A stretch of DNA of 64,000 nucleotides. Source: Takakia lepidozioides. Taxonomy: Eukaryota; Streptophyta; Takakiopsida; Takakiales; Takakiaceae. The stretch covers positions 23,808,001-23,872,000 of the forward strand of contig CM060734.1 in the NCBI GenBank assembly GCA_030704615.1, given 5' to 3'. The position numbers were made by a program, and so were the translations under genes. Below are positions 53,275-64,000 of the stretch, piece after piece (position 1 is the first letter of the stretch; every line of letters starts with the position of its first letter). Below the pieces are notes generated by a model. It saw nothing but the letters and a program-made list of their open reading frames with translations. It was not told where the DNA came from and made no database searches.

Positions 53275-54728
53275 AATTTCAGCATTCAGAAGCCCTATAG
53301 ATGTTCTATGCTTATCTCAGGTACCTTTGAGGATGCCTTACTCTCCATGCCCAATTAGCCAACATATTTTTGCTGGAGAAGATCTTACCTTATGAAGGAC
53401 TTGCTTGCTCCACACCATGGTCATGGCGGGAGAGGAGGCTGATATCTCATGGCTTTGGCCTTCCCATTGCCTTGGGTTCATCACTTCAATCAGGAACATA
53501 TTTGATAACCTTTTGTCATGCTCGGACCAAGGTGTCAGTAAATCAAACATAAAACTAAAAACAGAAGGGAGATTGGTTGATAATGTGTACAAGAACCACC
53601 AAGTACACTGGTCTAAATCAGAGAGGGAAGATACTTATGTCTTGTCGAGACATGGACAAAGACCTGAGAAGGTCATTGTAAAATCAACGACAAATCAGCC
53701 TCATAACAAGGCATTATCAACCTTCTTCATTCACAAGTCAGCTTTACGACAAATCCCAGACTTCAAAGTCAATGAAATCTCTAGGTGGGGGGGGGTGGGA
53801 ACATATAGATATCCATTTACCACTGCACATAGCAAGAAAATCTTGTTTCAAGTTGCTAAACTGTGCCACATATGATTGAAAAGAGGGTCTGGAAGCCAGA
53901 TTCCAGTTTTCCTTTGTTTATCATCATCACCACTTCAATGCTACAACCTGTTTATATTGGCATCTTACACACCGTGTCTTAACCAGATCCACTATACTTT
54001 TTTGGCCCATAACCTAGTTCAGGTTTGGGTTCTTTGTATAATGCCATATCAGGGTGATTGATCAGCAAGTGTCCATGTCCAAATAAGGAACCATTGACCA
54101 CTTTTCATAGCAAGAAATATCTGTTCAGCTTAGGAAAGCCATTCATGATCACATAGAACCAGTCTGCCCTAAAATAAACATCAAGAAGAACCAGCCAGAT
54201 CCAAGGAGGGAGGGGGAGAGAGGGAGAGAGAGGGAACCCACCAACCATCCCCTGGTATGGCAGCTCCTTATGGAGTGAGCGTGGTATGCACTCACCCCGT
54301 AAGGGAGTGCATACCAGATCCCATCACATAAATGACCTCCCTCTTCTTTGTAGCTTTTACTTCTGGTTGCAAAGGAACCATAGAAATAAACATGCCTACA
54401 ATCTCAACTCTCCAAGGTCAAAAAACCAAACAAGCTGTGACAAGCAAAGGTACATCAACACTTCCATCAGAATGTAGAGTTTTACCTTTTAGCTACACAT
54501 AAGCTCTGGTAATGGAAAGATGAGGCCAATGAAGGGACCTTAACTCCGAAATTCATGAAGCAACAAACAGGAAAGAAACTTTTATCAACCCTTTAGTGTT
54601 GACCTAGCCCATGTTTTTGGGTACCACATGTGTACAAACCAATGGGGGCAGGTTTAGGTAATGAATTTTCTGCCATTGGTACGTTCCAAGTTGGCAAGTT
54701 GTGACAAACGAAGGTACGTCAACACATA
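53275..54728 (+). repeat. Fused second copy of blocks X and Y
   Basis: Block X (53275-54185) is joined directly to block Y (54186-54728). In the first copy 1.5 kb separates them. The join lies at AAACATCAAG/AAGAACCAGCC. The copied minus-strand exon at 53592-53338 remains open. Confidence 0.85.
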
Positions 54729-55480
54729 GCCTGCAGGCCTAGGATATTTGGAGTCATAGCCCAGAAGGGCACGGGGTTTGGGAGCTCCTCTGGCTACCCG
54801 GCCCTGCTTTCATGGGGGCCCACTCCACCCTCAACCCTCTCAAACCCCCGCCCTAGGTTTTGCCCACCCCTCGTGGCATTTTTCTCGAGCCCCGGCCATC
54901 GCGGCTGCACTCCCTCCAGTCCGCCCTGCATGGCGTTAGCCGGAGCTGCCATCGCCGTGGATTCAGGCTAGGGCCCAGGCCTGGGAATGCCCAGACCTGT
55001 GTCGGGCGCCATCCCTAGCCGGGCAATCAAAGGGTTTGGGGGAGCGTGCCGCCCTAACCTTTATGGGGTATCTTTCAGTCACCCTAACCTGACCGCAGTT
55101 GCCATGTCAGCAGCTTGGGCAGGTTAGGGGGCCAAATTGGCCTAAAAAAGCTGAGTGTGCCCCTGGTCCAGACCCATACCCCTTCGGGCATTGACCAATT
55201 GGCCAATGCCATATGAAGGGGGACCCGATTTTCTATCGATTAAGCCCAAGAAAGGCCCAATCAACCTTAACCACAGGAAGTTATGGCTGGTTAAGCAAAC
55301 CCAAGCGACCCATTCTGGGTCGCTTGGGCACTTAAGGGTTAAGCGGGGACGGGGGCTTGCCGAGCGTGGCGGTGCTGCTGGGGACGCGGGAAGGCACGGC
55401 GCGCATCATTTTGAAGTTGGCGCGGCATGCTCTAAGAGCTGTGTGAATGGAATGTGGCTGGCCTCCCGTTAAGTACATAC
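54729..55480. other. GC-rich region, no gene recognised
   Basis: Composition changes sharply to GC-rich here (GGCCCAGG, CCCCGCCC words). Frames lack recognisable domains. It may be the promoter/5' region of the RING gene or another repeat. Confidence 0.3.
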
Positions 55481-58200
55481 TTAATGAGCTCCTTCAGCAT
55501 TGCAGCAGTAACGCTTAACACGATGGTGCGTGGCGATTACGTGTGGCCACCTGTGATCGTCATGAGGTCCGATGTACATAATAGGGACCATGAGAGTTGG
55601 TGGCGTCAGTGCTTGAGGAAACGGCTCGATGAGATGGATTTTGCTTATGAAAGCAACATATTCATGGGAGGACTTGGAAAGAATCAAAGAGATTTCTTGT
55701 ACGTTCACCAACCTCCACTGGTTATGCGGCAGCCCGAGCGCTCGAGGTTGATTCTAGTACACTGAAATATGCTAAAGTGGAGTATATGAATGAAATTGAT
55801 CCGAATAGACGTCTTGTGACGGGGTGGACACCGATCTCGGACGCGTTTCTTGCCAATAGACCTGCAAATCGGACGAATACGGTTTATCTTCCCCCATTTT
55901 CTCTTTGGTCTTATACTCAGCTGAACTTTCGGATATGGCTGTCTCTCTCAGTCTTCGAAGTGGGTTTAGTCTCTGGTTTGTGTGTTGCTTCTGACTGCCT
56001 GTCCGAATTGGCAATTCTCTGTGACAGCTGTGAAGGATGCCGGCAAGGAAGCCCGAGAGAATTTTAAATGTACCAGAGCTCGGACCCTTTTAAAACATCT
56101 TGTGCTATATCTGAGAGATTGACTTGTGATTGATTGACCCCTTTCCGTATTTTCTTGGCTTCCCTGTCACTCCTTGCTTGGTAATCACTCGCGGAGTTCT
56201 GCAAATGCAGCTGAATGAAGAAGACGAAATCAGCATCCGTCGGAGAGAGAAGTTTTTACTTGAGAGCCAGAAAAGGGAGGCGGGAGCCATGGGCCATAAA
56301 TGGTGCTCAGCTTGGGCAAAGCAGTTTGGAGAGACTCAAATCGCTCCGCAAGTGGTGGGTGCAGCAGATCTCCGCACTTTGACGCCCAAGTCCTCTCCAC
56401 TAAATGTGTCGACCTAGCTTTTTTCTGTGTCAGATCTCAAAGTCAAGTTCCAACCTCGTGTGCAAATTTTAGAGAACTTCTTCTCTGATGGGCCTCGCAT
56501 GCACTTGAAGTCGCCACAAAGTTTTGCGCAGGAGAGTTATTGTCATCACTCATTACCTCATTTCAGGTGCCGTGGTAAAATATTGCAGCTGGTGGAGGTA
56601 TATCCATGATAGATGGTCAGAATTGAGCACGTTCAGTTATCAGTATCGACAGTTTATTCAGATTCAGCAAAACAGGGTATGCCATATATCTGCAAGTTCT
56701 TGTAGTGATTGTTGGACAGGCCCTTATCGGCAGAGAAGAGGGAGGTTGCCACAATGAAGGTTGTAGAAAAGAAGAGCAAAGAAGCCAAAACCCATGAGAA
56801 AATCCTACATGATCTGGAACAGTAATTACACAAATCGGCTCTGATTTTGAGGGCGAGGCAAAACGAGGAATTGTTGGAGGTGAGAGCTATACTTTCTCTG
56901 CCACGTCCTTTCTTCCTGTAGCGTCCCAAGTCATTGACTGTTCAAAGACCTCTAGTTCTAGGTAGTTGCTCAGATATGTTTGGAAGGAATTTCCATAGGA
57001 ATTACTTCAGTGTTTTGCCCGAAGAGTGAGGAGCCGGGTGGCCATGGGCATGTTCTCTCTCTGTTGTTCCCATGTGCATGCAAGTGCGCATCGCTGTGGA
57101 GATCTCTGGAGCAAAGAATCCAGGGTTGGGCAGGTTGGCTAAAGTGAGGGAGCTGCAGCCACCAGAAGAAGAGGTCCCAAAGTATTACAAAATAAGATTG
57201 GATGCAGCACTGGGACATAACACTTTTTCCTAAATTTCTTTGCATTGAAATACTATTGATCTCTTACAGCATCTCAAGCAGCAGCAAGCCAGCATAGCTG
57301 CATTATTCGATCGTGAGATGACTGCAAGAAAGAAAGTTACGGAACTTGTTATTTCTACAGAGGAAGACACCATGCGCATTCAGGTTCGACGGGTTGTAAT
57401 GCAGGTGCAATCCTCCCTTTCATGTGTGGTGTACAGTATCAGATCCCAAGTTATGCATCGCACATACCTGATGGTTGAAATAATTCATCTACACAATAGC
57501 AAACAAACTATTCTTGGTCCTATGTTGCTCCTTTGTTGCTAACTTGTAATCTGTAGCATGTTTGAGTTACGGATTTTTCACAAGCATATCACGCAGGCAT
57601 GCGAGGCTATGAAAGTATCTATTGTCTTGGACTTCTCAGACTAGTCACATGTCCATCAAATCAGTTCTGTAAATTTGAGTCGATCTTGTGAGGTCTGAAA
57701 ATCTTGTTACAAAGGTGAATTTTGCTGGATTTTCTTCAGTGTTGTACCTTAGGTTGCTCCCTCACAAACAAAGCTACTTCTGAGCGTCATGTTAAGAAAA
57801 TATTGACCAGTATCCATGGATGTTTGTGGTGCAATGAACGCAGTCTGAAGAAGACTTGAAGAGGCAGCACGACGTAGCTCAGGCCATCTGGCGGAGAAAT
57901 CTCGAAGAGGCAAACAACAATCTCAAAAAGAGAGAGGATGCTGAACATGTGCAAAAATATGAATGCAGCATTTGTTATGAGTTGGAGGCACCTGGCACCA
58001 TGCAACCCAACTTGGTCGGCAGTGGCACCAAGCTACTCCACAAGTGATCATGAGAAGCCAAAAAAAAGGAGTTGTTTATATCCTTGTGGGCATACTTTGC
58101 TTTTGTATGGAATGTTCACTAACAATCTGGAGTGGGGACAAAGCATGTCCTATGTGTAAGAAACACAAACCAATATACACTTTCATGATGGAGATTGGCC
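55454..58200 (+). pseudogene. Coiled-coil / RING-finger gene, decayed
   Basis: Pieces of one plus-strand gene are visible. VWPPVIVMRSDVHNRDHESW at about 55530 is faintly like an XS-domain start. A coiled-coil exon at 56754-56885 (VEKKSKEAKTHEKILHDLEQ) contains an in-frame TAA. A coiled coil at 57271-57381 has an AG acceptor and GT donor (ASIAALFDREMTARKKVTEL). A final region at 57841-58200 has EEDLKRQHDVAQAIWRRNLE and then a C3HC4-type RING. The RING is split over frames: YECSICYE, PCGH, then CFCMECSLTIWSGDKACPMC. At least two frameshifts (one at about 58095, inside the RING) and one stop argue for a pseudogene. An intact parent would be an E3 ubiquitin ligase. Exon joins upstream of 56700 are uncertain. 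Confidence 0.5.
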
Positions 58201-58477
58201 ACATCCTTGATAGAGATTATAAATTTATTCGTCAATTCACTGCTACATGTAGAGGATTCATCAACAATGAAAATTTCAATGTCAGATGTGCTTCATCCTT
58301 GTCTGAGGGTTTTATTTCATATTTGATCATGGGAATTCTTCTTGATGCAAGGAGTAAGATGTGCAATGCACTGATCCTGGAAGAGCTTTCACAAAAAAAC
58401 CAATGTGGCAATTTAGAACAAACTCTATAGTACTGACTGCATGGCACGTAAACCATCTGAAAATTGACTTTTAAGTT

Positions 58478-61400
58478 TCAGTTGTTCCTCCGGAGTGTGG
58501 TGGAGAAGCGCTGCTTTAGAGCCCGCTGAACATGCTCGAACAGCTCAGCAAAGACATTTCCTGCAACCCACGATTGGACTCAATTTTTAGAAAATTGTGC
58601 CTGGTGTGTATCCTGTTCACAATATAATATCCACTCCCACATTAGTACCATCAAACTACTCTTCACGCGACCGTGCCTCAGCCAACAGCTAGTAACCAAG
58701 AGGACTATTTGCGCCTGGGAGATTAAGGATGTGAAATAGAAACGGGTAGAAGGGCCCCAGACAGAGAAGGGATGAGAGGGAAACCTCATGTTGGCTGCGG
58801 CAGAGACTCACCCGCAGGATGTTGGTCTCCCTTAGCCAAGGAAGCCTTGATAAGAAGTGCTCCTGGTGCCTGCTGGAAAACCTGGAGAATACTCAAAATG
58901 ATGGTTTCAGATTGTTTCAACCCCCATACTGCCGGTAAAATAGCAGAAAGAAAACCAGCATGATTTGCTGATCTGAAAAGACAACACACCACATGCCCAA
59001 GTCCTGATAATGGCTGTAAAGATTGTACTCATAAGACGTTGTTTGCCGTAGCCTTGTGGCCATTGACCCCGCGCCCAGTTTGAGCGGGAACAAAAGGGAC
59101 AGAACCTACCTCTGTCAGGGGCTGACGTTGGTAGTAAGACTTACCTCCATATAAAGAATTAATCCGGGTTTTCCAGATATCCTCTAGAAATCCCTTCACA
59201 CAAGCATCAATCTGCTGTGTGTGATCAAAAACTAGGCCTCAGGAGGGCCTGGGCTTTTGGCTCAGCCTCGAGACTTTCAAAGTTGGTAAACAGGGGTACA
59301 GGCACAATTCCCTTAGATTTGAAGAGAGCGTCTCTTTGGTGAGAGAACCCCGGACAGTGTATCAGAAAATGAATACTGTCTTCAGATTGCCCACACAACG
59401 GGCAATTGCACTCTCCCTTTCCTCTCTGCTTCTGTTTGCTGTTCAAAGGTAGGCTTCCTGCCCTGAGTTTAAATTTCAGTCTAGTGCCGAGAGTGGGTAG
59501 ACCCTTGAGGTCATCCAAGATGTCCTCCCCCATGTCACAGACTGGAAACAAGTTCAGGGAAGTTTTCTGCCTAACTTCATTTCATCAGACAATCTCATGG
59601 CAACAGACATGGCTGAGGACACTACAGCCTCTAAGTCAGATTTATCCAGCAGGGTCAAGACTTGCGGATCCAGGTCCAGGTCCTTGAGGATCTCTTCTTC
59701 TCTCTCTCTTCTGCCAGGACTTAGCCTGTTTGACAGGGCGGTCCTGTTTCAAGATATAGAGTCGATTAACTTAGGATATCTGGTGTTGGGCATATGTTGC
59801 AGCTGACCCCACCATCTGACCTTGAATTCATCTCGTCGGGAGCTTAAGGACGGAATGCCAAACTCACCCCGAACAGCCACATTGGCTGTTTTGGAGCATG
59901 CTGACATACACTCCTTAAGCACCCCCACTTGAATGGATTCTAGAGACTTAGCCTGGTTGGAGCTATCAACCCATATAGCAGATCCGTACTTCAAGGCAGG
60001 TCTAAAAACGCGACAAAGCATGGTTTTCTTAACCTCAAAGTTGACCCTCTGCAGTGGAAATTTAGTGAGCCCCAGAGCTTTGCCCTTGCCAGTTTTGAAC
60101 AACTTTCCGGATATGTGCATCCCAATTACAATTGGAGGAGAACTCAACGCCCAGGTAAGTGTAGGAAGGGAGGACCGGGATCTCTTGGCTACCCCACTGC
60201 CACTTAAGATCACTTCCTCCCTCTCCTCTGTCGTTGAATGCTACCACTGCACATTTGCTGACATTAGCCTCTAGCCCCCAAAGATCAAAGTATCTCTTCG
60301 CGCAATCAATCAACTTCCCGGAGATTGGTTGGAGTCTTCCCTATGCCTGCAAAGTCATCCGCAAACATAAGGGCTGGTATGGTGGTATCACCCACCCTTA
60401 ACCCAAATCCCTCACTTTCCACATCCTCGAGGAGTTGATTGATGAAAACATTGAAGAGCAGAGGGGAGAGAGTACATCCTTGAGCTACACCTTGGTCTAT
60501 GTCAAAGAAGTTGGACTTCTGTCCGTTAACAGTGACACAGCTTTTGGTGTGAGCATACAAGTTGTGGACAACTCTCCACATCTTTCCCTTGATCCCACAA
60601 GACCAGAGGTCGTCTGATTTAAACGACCAGGTACAGCATCACATTTTACACCTGAGGAAGTTTCGGGGGAGTTGACGCGTTGACCCGGTAGGGGGTCATG
60701 TCTCCACACTGTGTCATAAGCCTTTTTGACATCCAGGAAAAAGACATAAGTGGGTTTCCCTTCTTTTTTCCTTCCCTGGATAATCTGGCTTAGAGTGAAG
60801 ATATGATCCACACAGCCCCTGTTTCGCCGAAAGCCAGCTTGGCCTTCGTGGAAACAACCTCTAGACTCCAGATCAACCTCGAGATGAGTACTTATAACTC
60901 TGCAGAATGTCTTGCCAACAGCATTGAGGAGCGTGATGCCATGGTAGTTCCCCGGTTCTTCTCTGTCACCCTTCTTGTATAGATTGACAATGACCCCCTG
61001 TCGCCAGCGAAAGGGGATCATTTCAGTCTTCCAGATAAGGTTAAAGAGGAGAACTAGGGCCTGTAATGGCTGTAAAGAGATGGGTGCTTACTGAAGCCCT
61101 GAATGACGGACGATCTCCAATCTTCTGAGTACCACTTGCATTGCTAAGAGCTGGGCTCAATTGCTCTGGAAAGCTTTCAGGAGATTCTCTCTTTCGCTTA
61201 CTACCAGGAATATCCGATTTGTGCAGCTCACTCAACACCACTGGGAGGAGGCCCTGTTCACAAAACACACCGCAGAAAACAAGTTATTGTAGTTGGACCC
61301 CGCTGGACTTTGGTAGAGAACTTGGAAGTTTGATTTTTGAGTTTTAAAATGAAATCAATTGATAGATTCTTCACCCCACAATCAACAGTCCACTACTCAG

Positions 61401-63799
61401 CCTGCTGTGCAGCAGATATATGGTGAATTGACTCTCTTGATTGGAGGGGGAACAAAGAATCTAGAAGTGCAACTATAACAAAAACTCGTCCATTTTGCCA
61501 ACAATAATCCAGCAGCCATTTAAAACCAAGTATACACTGGAAGCATGCAACCCGCCCATGAAGTTAGGCTACCGGAGAAAATCTAAACACATAAAATCCA
61601 CAATGACAAACTCCACTCTCCCAGCCAAGTGTTGCGAGAGCAGGCCCCTACAACCATTGGCACAGAAAAACCACCATGCTACATGTGATTAGGCCATCTT
61701 CCATTTTAGCTCCCTTCTCATGTAGCTCATAAAATCCATAAATCCCGTAAGATTAAACTCTCTGATGACATCATTGGGGCTGCTAAATTTGACAGGTTAC
61801 ATCATATCCGAGATGATGAGAATATGATTATGTAATAGAAGCATCACTGAGTTCCACAAACTAGAGCTTTGGTGTGTGGATCGGATGGCATCAAAAGGCA
61901 ATACAAAGACTGAAAGCTCTGAAGAGTAGTGGCATACATTAATGGCAAAGGATGCTAGATCAAGAGTGCACGAGGCTCCACAGGCTTGCAGCTGTAATGC
62001 CATGGCTTGCAATACCTCTATCGCACTGCACTTGCGACCAAGACCCTGAGAAACAGATTACCGAACATCATCGCAAACTGCAAAACCACATTCCCAGTTC
62101 CCTCCCTCTCTGCATCTCAAACACACAAAGAACCACCCCTTATGCCACCCACCCCCTTTCTCAACACCAGCTGGAACATTTCTAATTACCTCAAGCATGA
62201 AGGAGACATTACTCTTCTTTGGATTGGGGGTCTTATTCGATACTGACTTTGGAGGAGGGGTGAAGGACCAAGCCAGTCCCCAGCGAGAGGTACGACCCTG
62301 CACAAACTCAGTTGTGCGCACAGTTGCTACCCCCACGCTCCAGAGCTTGGCTGTCAGCCCTTTCAGACTGGCTTTCCGTCCCACCATTGTGGTGTACCAA
62401 CTGCTCCCCACCCCCAGCCCACTTAATTGTTGTGTACTTGGCATGATTGAGCATCTATAGCCATGGGCACCCATGTGTAAACCCCTTACAGATTGTACTC
62501 ATAAGACGTTGTTTGCCGTAGCCTAAACCCCTTACAGAGTCTGATCAAAGGGTGTAGCTAGCAAACCATGCAGAAAGTCAGACACAGCTGGTTTATCATC
62601 TTGGCTTTAGTGCACTGAATGAATTTATTGGATTAGGTACTCACTGAATCCTATGCCTGAGCTTGACACTGTCTTCAATGATGCAGTTGACAAAGGCCTC
62701 TTCACCACCCACACAAACCATTTCTTCCCTAGTGCCCCCACAAGCTGTACGGGGGTTGGCTCCAGCTTCCGCCATGCTCTCAAAGAAGGGTGGATTGCAC
62801 ATACAAAAATCAAATCTCTCCTCTTCCTTAACTACTCCCACCAGCACTTGTGAGCACAGTCTGTCATGAGAAACCGGTTCCGATCTGTGAGTCAAATTAT
62901 CCTTCCCTGAAATGGAAGGTACACCATCTGTAGAGTTTGAGGGCTGTCGACATATATCATGCAATTCTGATGATGCCTGGTCCACAGGAGTCAAACACAT
63001 TTCCTGCAGAGCCCTGCTGCAGTTCTTTTGGCCAGAATTGGCAACAACCACAATGTCCGTATGGGCTGGTCCATATGGTCTTGGAGGCGAAAAGTCAGCC
63101 AGTTGTTGCTCCTGTGGAAATGCTCCAGCCTGGGGTCCTTGAGAGAACACACCTTGCGCCTTCTCATGAGTAATTAGAGGGCCAGAGGCTGTGGTGCTGG
63201 TTAGGGGCTGTGGTGCAGGACAAATCTGGGCTGATCCATGTCCTATGTCTCCGCCAATATCAACACTCCTGACTGTTTCAGGATCACCGACATCACTGTG
63301 TGCATTTCTGACTTGAATGAGTTCTGCAATATGGATGTTTTGTCGGACATTCTTCTCTGCCCAGTTGAGAGCAACTGGTGTAATATCTGCTTTAACCAAC
63401 AGCAGGTAGTTAGACAATGCATTAATCTTCCAACAGCTTTGACAATTTGCGATAAAGAGAAAGTGTATGTGCTGATTTTGTGGCAGCTTCATCAATATTC
63501 CATGACTTCCACCATCTGTTCCAGCTAGGCTCTTTATAAAACACGTTCCAAATTGCTTAGGAAAATTTTGGAAAAGGTTACAAAGGAACTTACCTGTACC
63601 AATGAAACGCCAGCCATGTAATGCAGAGCCAAGCAATGGGTAAATGCAATTAGCCCCTGTTCCGATGTCTATACCAAAGATGTTCTGGCTGTCATTCAAG
63701 TGCCATGGGGCAGGGCAAAGGGTAAGTAAGTCTTCAATCCAGTGTATGTAGTTTGCTCGACTTGTGACAGTGGGGCAAAGCTGCCCATCTGGTATCCAC
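58478..63799 (-). CDS. METTL16/FIONA1-like U6 snRNA m6A methyltransferase, 5' end outside window
   Basis: Exons on the minus strand, all joining in phase with GT-AG borders: 63799-63594, 63387-62645, 62400-62190, 61991-61938, 61253-61092, 58881-58812, 58560-58478 (TGA at 58480-58478). Exon 1 here holds YIHWIEDLL and the SAM-binding motif FGIDIGTGANCIYPLLG. Exon 2 begins DITPVALNWAEKNV and ends with the catalytic NPPF (62796-62785) after a long low-conservation insert. Exon 3 carries WYTTMVGRKASLKGL and TTEFVQGRTSRWGLAWSF, the most diagnostic METTL16 blocks. Exons 4-7 (ACGASCTLDLASFAIN; VFQQAPGALLIKASL; VFAELFEHVQRALKQRF) match the plant C-terminal domain. The enzyme methylates A in U6 snRNA and some mRNAs in the nucleus. 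The frame appears intact. The N-terminal exon lies beyond 64,000. Confidence 0.9.
59023..61063 (-). mobile_element. 5'-truncated LINE (non-LTR retrotransposon) in a METTL16 intron
   Basis: A 15-bp TSD, TAATGGCTGTAAAGA, flanks it at 59008-59022 and 61064-61078. The element is 2,041 bp, minus orientation, same as the host gene. Its 3' end reads TTATGAGTACAA on the minus strand with no poly-A. It encodes the C-terminal half of the LINE Pol. It lies in the intron between the exons at 61253-61092 and 58881-58812. Confidence 0.95.
59225..61021 (-). pseudogene. LINE reverse transcriptase remnant
   Basis: Frame 61021-60497 has RT blocks PFRWRQGVIVNLYKKGDREE, NYHGITLLNAVGKTF, EGQAGFRRNRGCVDHIF and FFLDVKKAYDTVWR. 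Frame 60581-60306 has QGVAQGCTLSPLLFNVFINQ and catalytic FADD (LMFADDFAG). Frame 60313-59749 continues the thumb (WGLEANVSKCAVVAF, YTYLGVEF, ALKYGSAIWVDSS). Frame 59551-59225 ends with a zinc-binding C-terminus (CNCPLCGQSEDSIHFLIHCP). Several frameshifts separate these. There is no endonuclease domain because of 5' truncation. Confidence 0.9.
62493..62523 (-). mobile_element. 31-bp LINE 3'-tail insertion in a METTL16 intron
   Basis: These 31 bases equal the extreme 3' end of the LINE (59023-59053). A 15-bp duplication, TAAACCCCTTACAGA, flanks them at 62478-62492 and 62524-62538. They form a near-minimal insertion product of the same LINE family. Confidence 0.9.
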
Positions 63800-64000
63800 C
63801 TGGGACAAAAGCAGCCCAAAAAACGCACGAGTCAAATGGTAAAGAAAAACAAAGACAAGACACTTTATGATGTATGTGGGCAGAGGGCTCAGAGGACCCA
63901 TGGGAGAGAGAGAGACAGTTTGTTACAAGTCTGTAGGGCCTATGGGGCCAAACAAGACTTCCAAAATGAAAACCAAACCAATGAAGGTATTATGCTAAGC
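63800..64000 (-). other. Intron of the METTL16-like gene
   Basis: The sequence upstream of the acceptor at 63801-63800 (TTTTGTCCCAG on the minus strand) is non-coding to the window edge. Confidence 0.6.

Noticed and set aside
55530-55760. XS domain (SGS3-like) call
   Set aside because: Only the first ~20 residues resemble XS; the following conserved blocks of that domain are not found.

Overview
The window reads as nuclear DNA of a land plant. Three intron-containing or large genes match plant families: a bHLH transcription factor, a 5'-adenylylsulfate-reductase-like thioredoxin-fold membrane protein, and a METTL16/FIONA1-type U6 snRNA m6A methyltransferase. Well over half of the window is transposon or repeat. 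A lineage with many nested LTR elements, including one carrying a cytosine methyltransferase, fits a seed-free plant (fern, lycophyte or bryophyte) better than a compact seed-plant genome. That is inference; the species cannot be fixed from this sequence.

Layout. 0.5-2.0 kb: bHLH gene (minus). 2.38-3.31 kb: Mutator-like non-autonomous element with an 11-bp target-site duplication (TSD). 5.0-6.0 kb: decayed Copia element. 6.7-7.2 kb: minisatellite. 7.3-9.3 kb: decayed minus-strand reading frames, probably of a mobile element. 9,488-14,406: hAT element with a perfect 8-bp TSD, a broken BED-finger transposase and an internal array of about eleven ~155-bp units. 16.2-18.2 kb: candidate exons of an unidentified minus-strand gene, with LINE scraps. 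20.6-22.9 kb: APRL gene (plus).

23.8-48.2 kb is a nested stack of LTR retrotransposons. The oldest layer is copy A of a Gypsy-type element whose order is Gag - zinc knuckles - protease - C5 DNA methyltransferase - (RT). A chromovirus, gypsy-1 (27,414-34,410, TSD TCCAT), sits inside copy A next to the methyltransferase. A second chromovirus, gypsy-2, sits in copy A's integrase. Copy B of the methyltransferase element (38,727-~48,199) sits in gypsy-2's reverse transcriptase. Copy B is fuller and shows the order Gag - PR - DNMT - RT - RNase H - integrase - PHD finger. All four copies are broken by stops, frameshifts or deletions, so what is seen is a fossil of the system.

48.2-54.7 kb: repeats, a partial segmental duplication and exons of an unidentified minus-strand gene. 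55.5-58.2 kb: a decayed coiled-coil/RING gene. 58.5-63.8 kb: METTL16-like gene (minus), seven exons resolved by splice phase. A 5'-truncated LINE (59,023-61,063) lies in one intron and a 31-bp LINE tail in another, each with a 15-bp TSD.

The main biological point is the retroelement family that couples a DNA-writing domain (Dnmt3/DRM-like cytosine methyltransferase) with a histone-reading domain (PHD finger) in one Gag-Pol.
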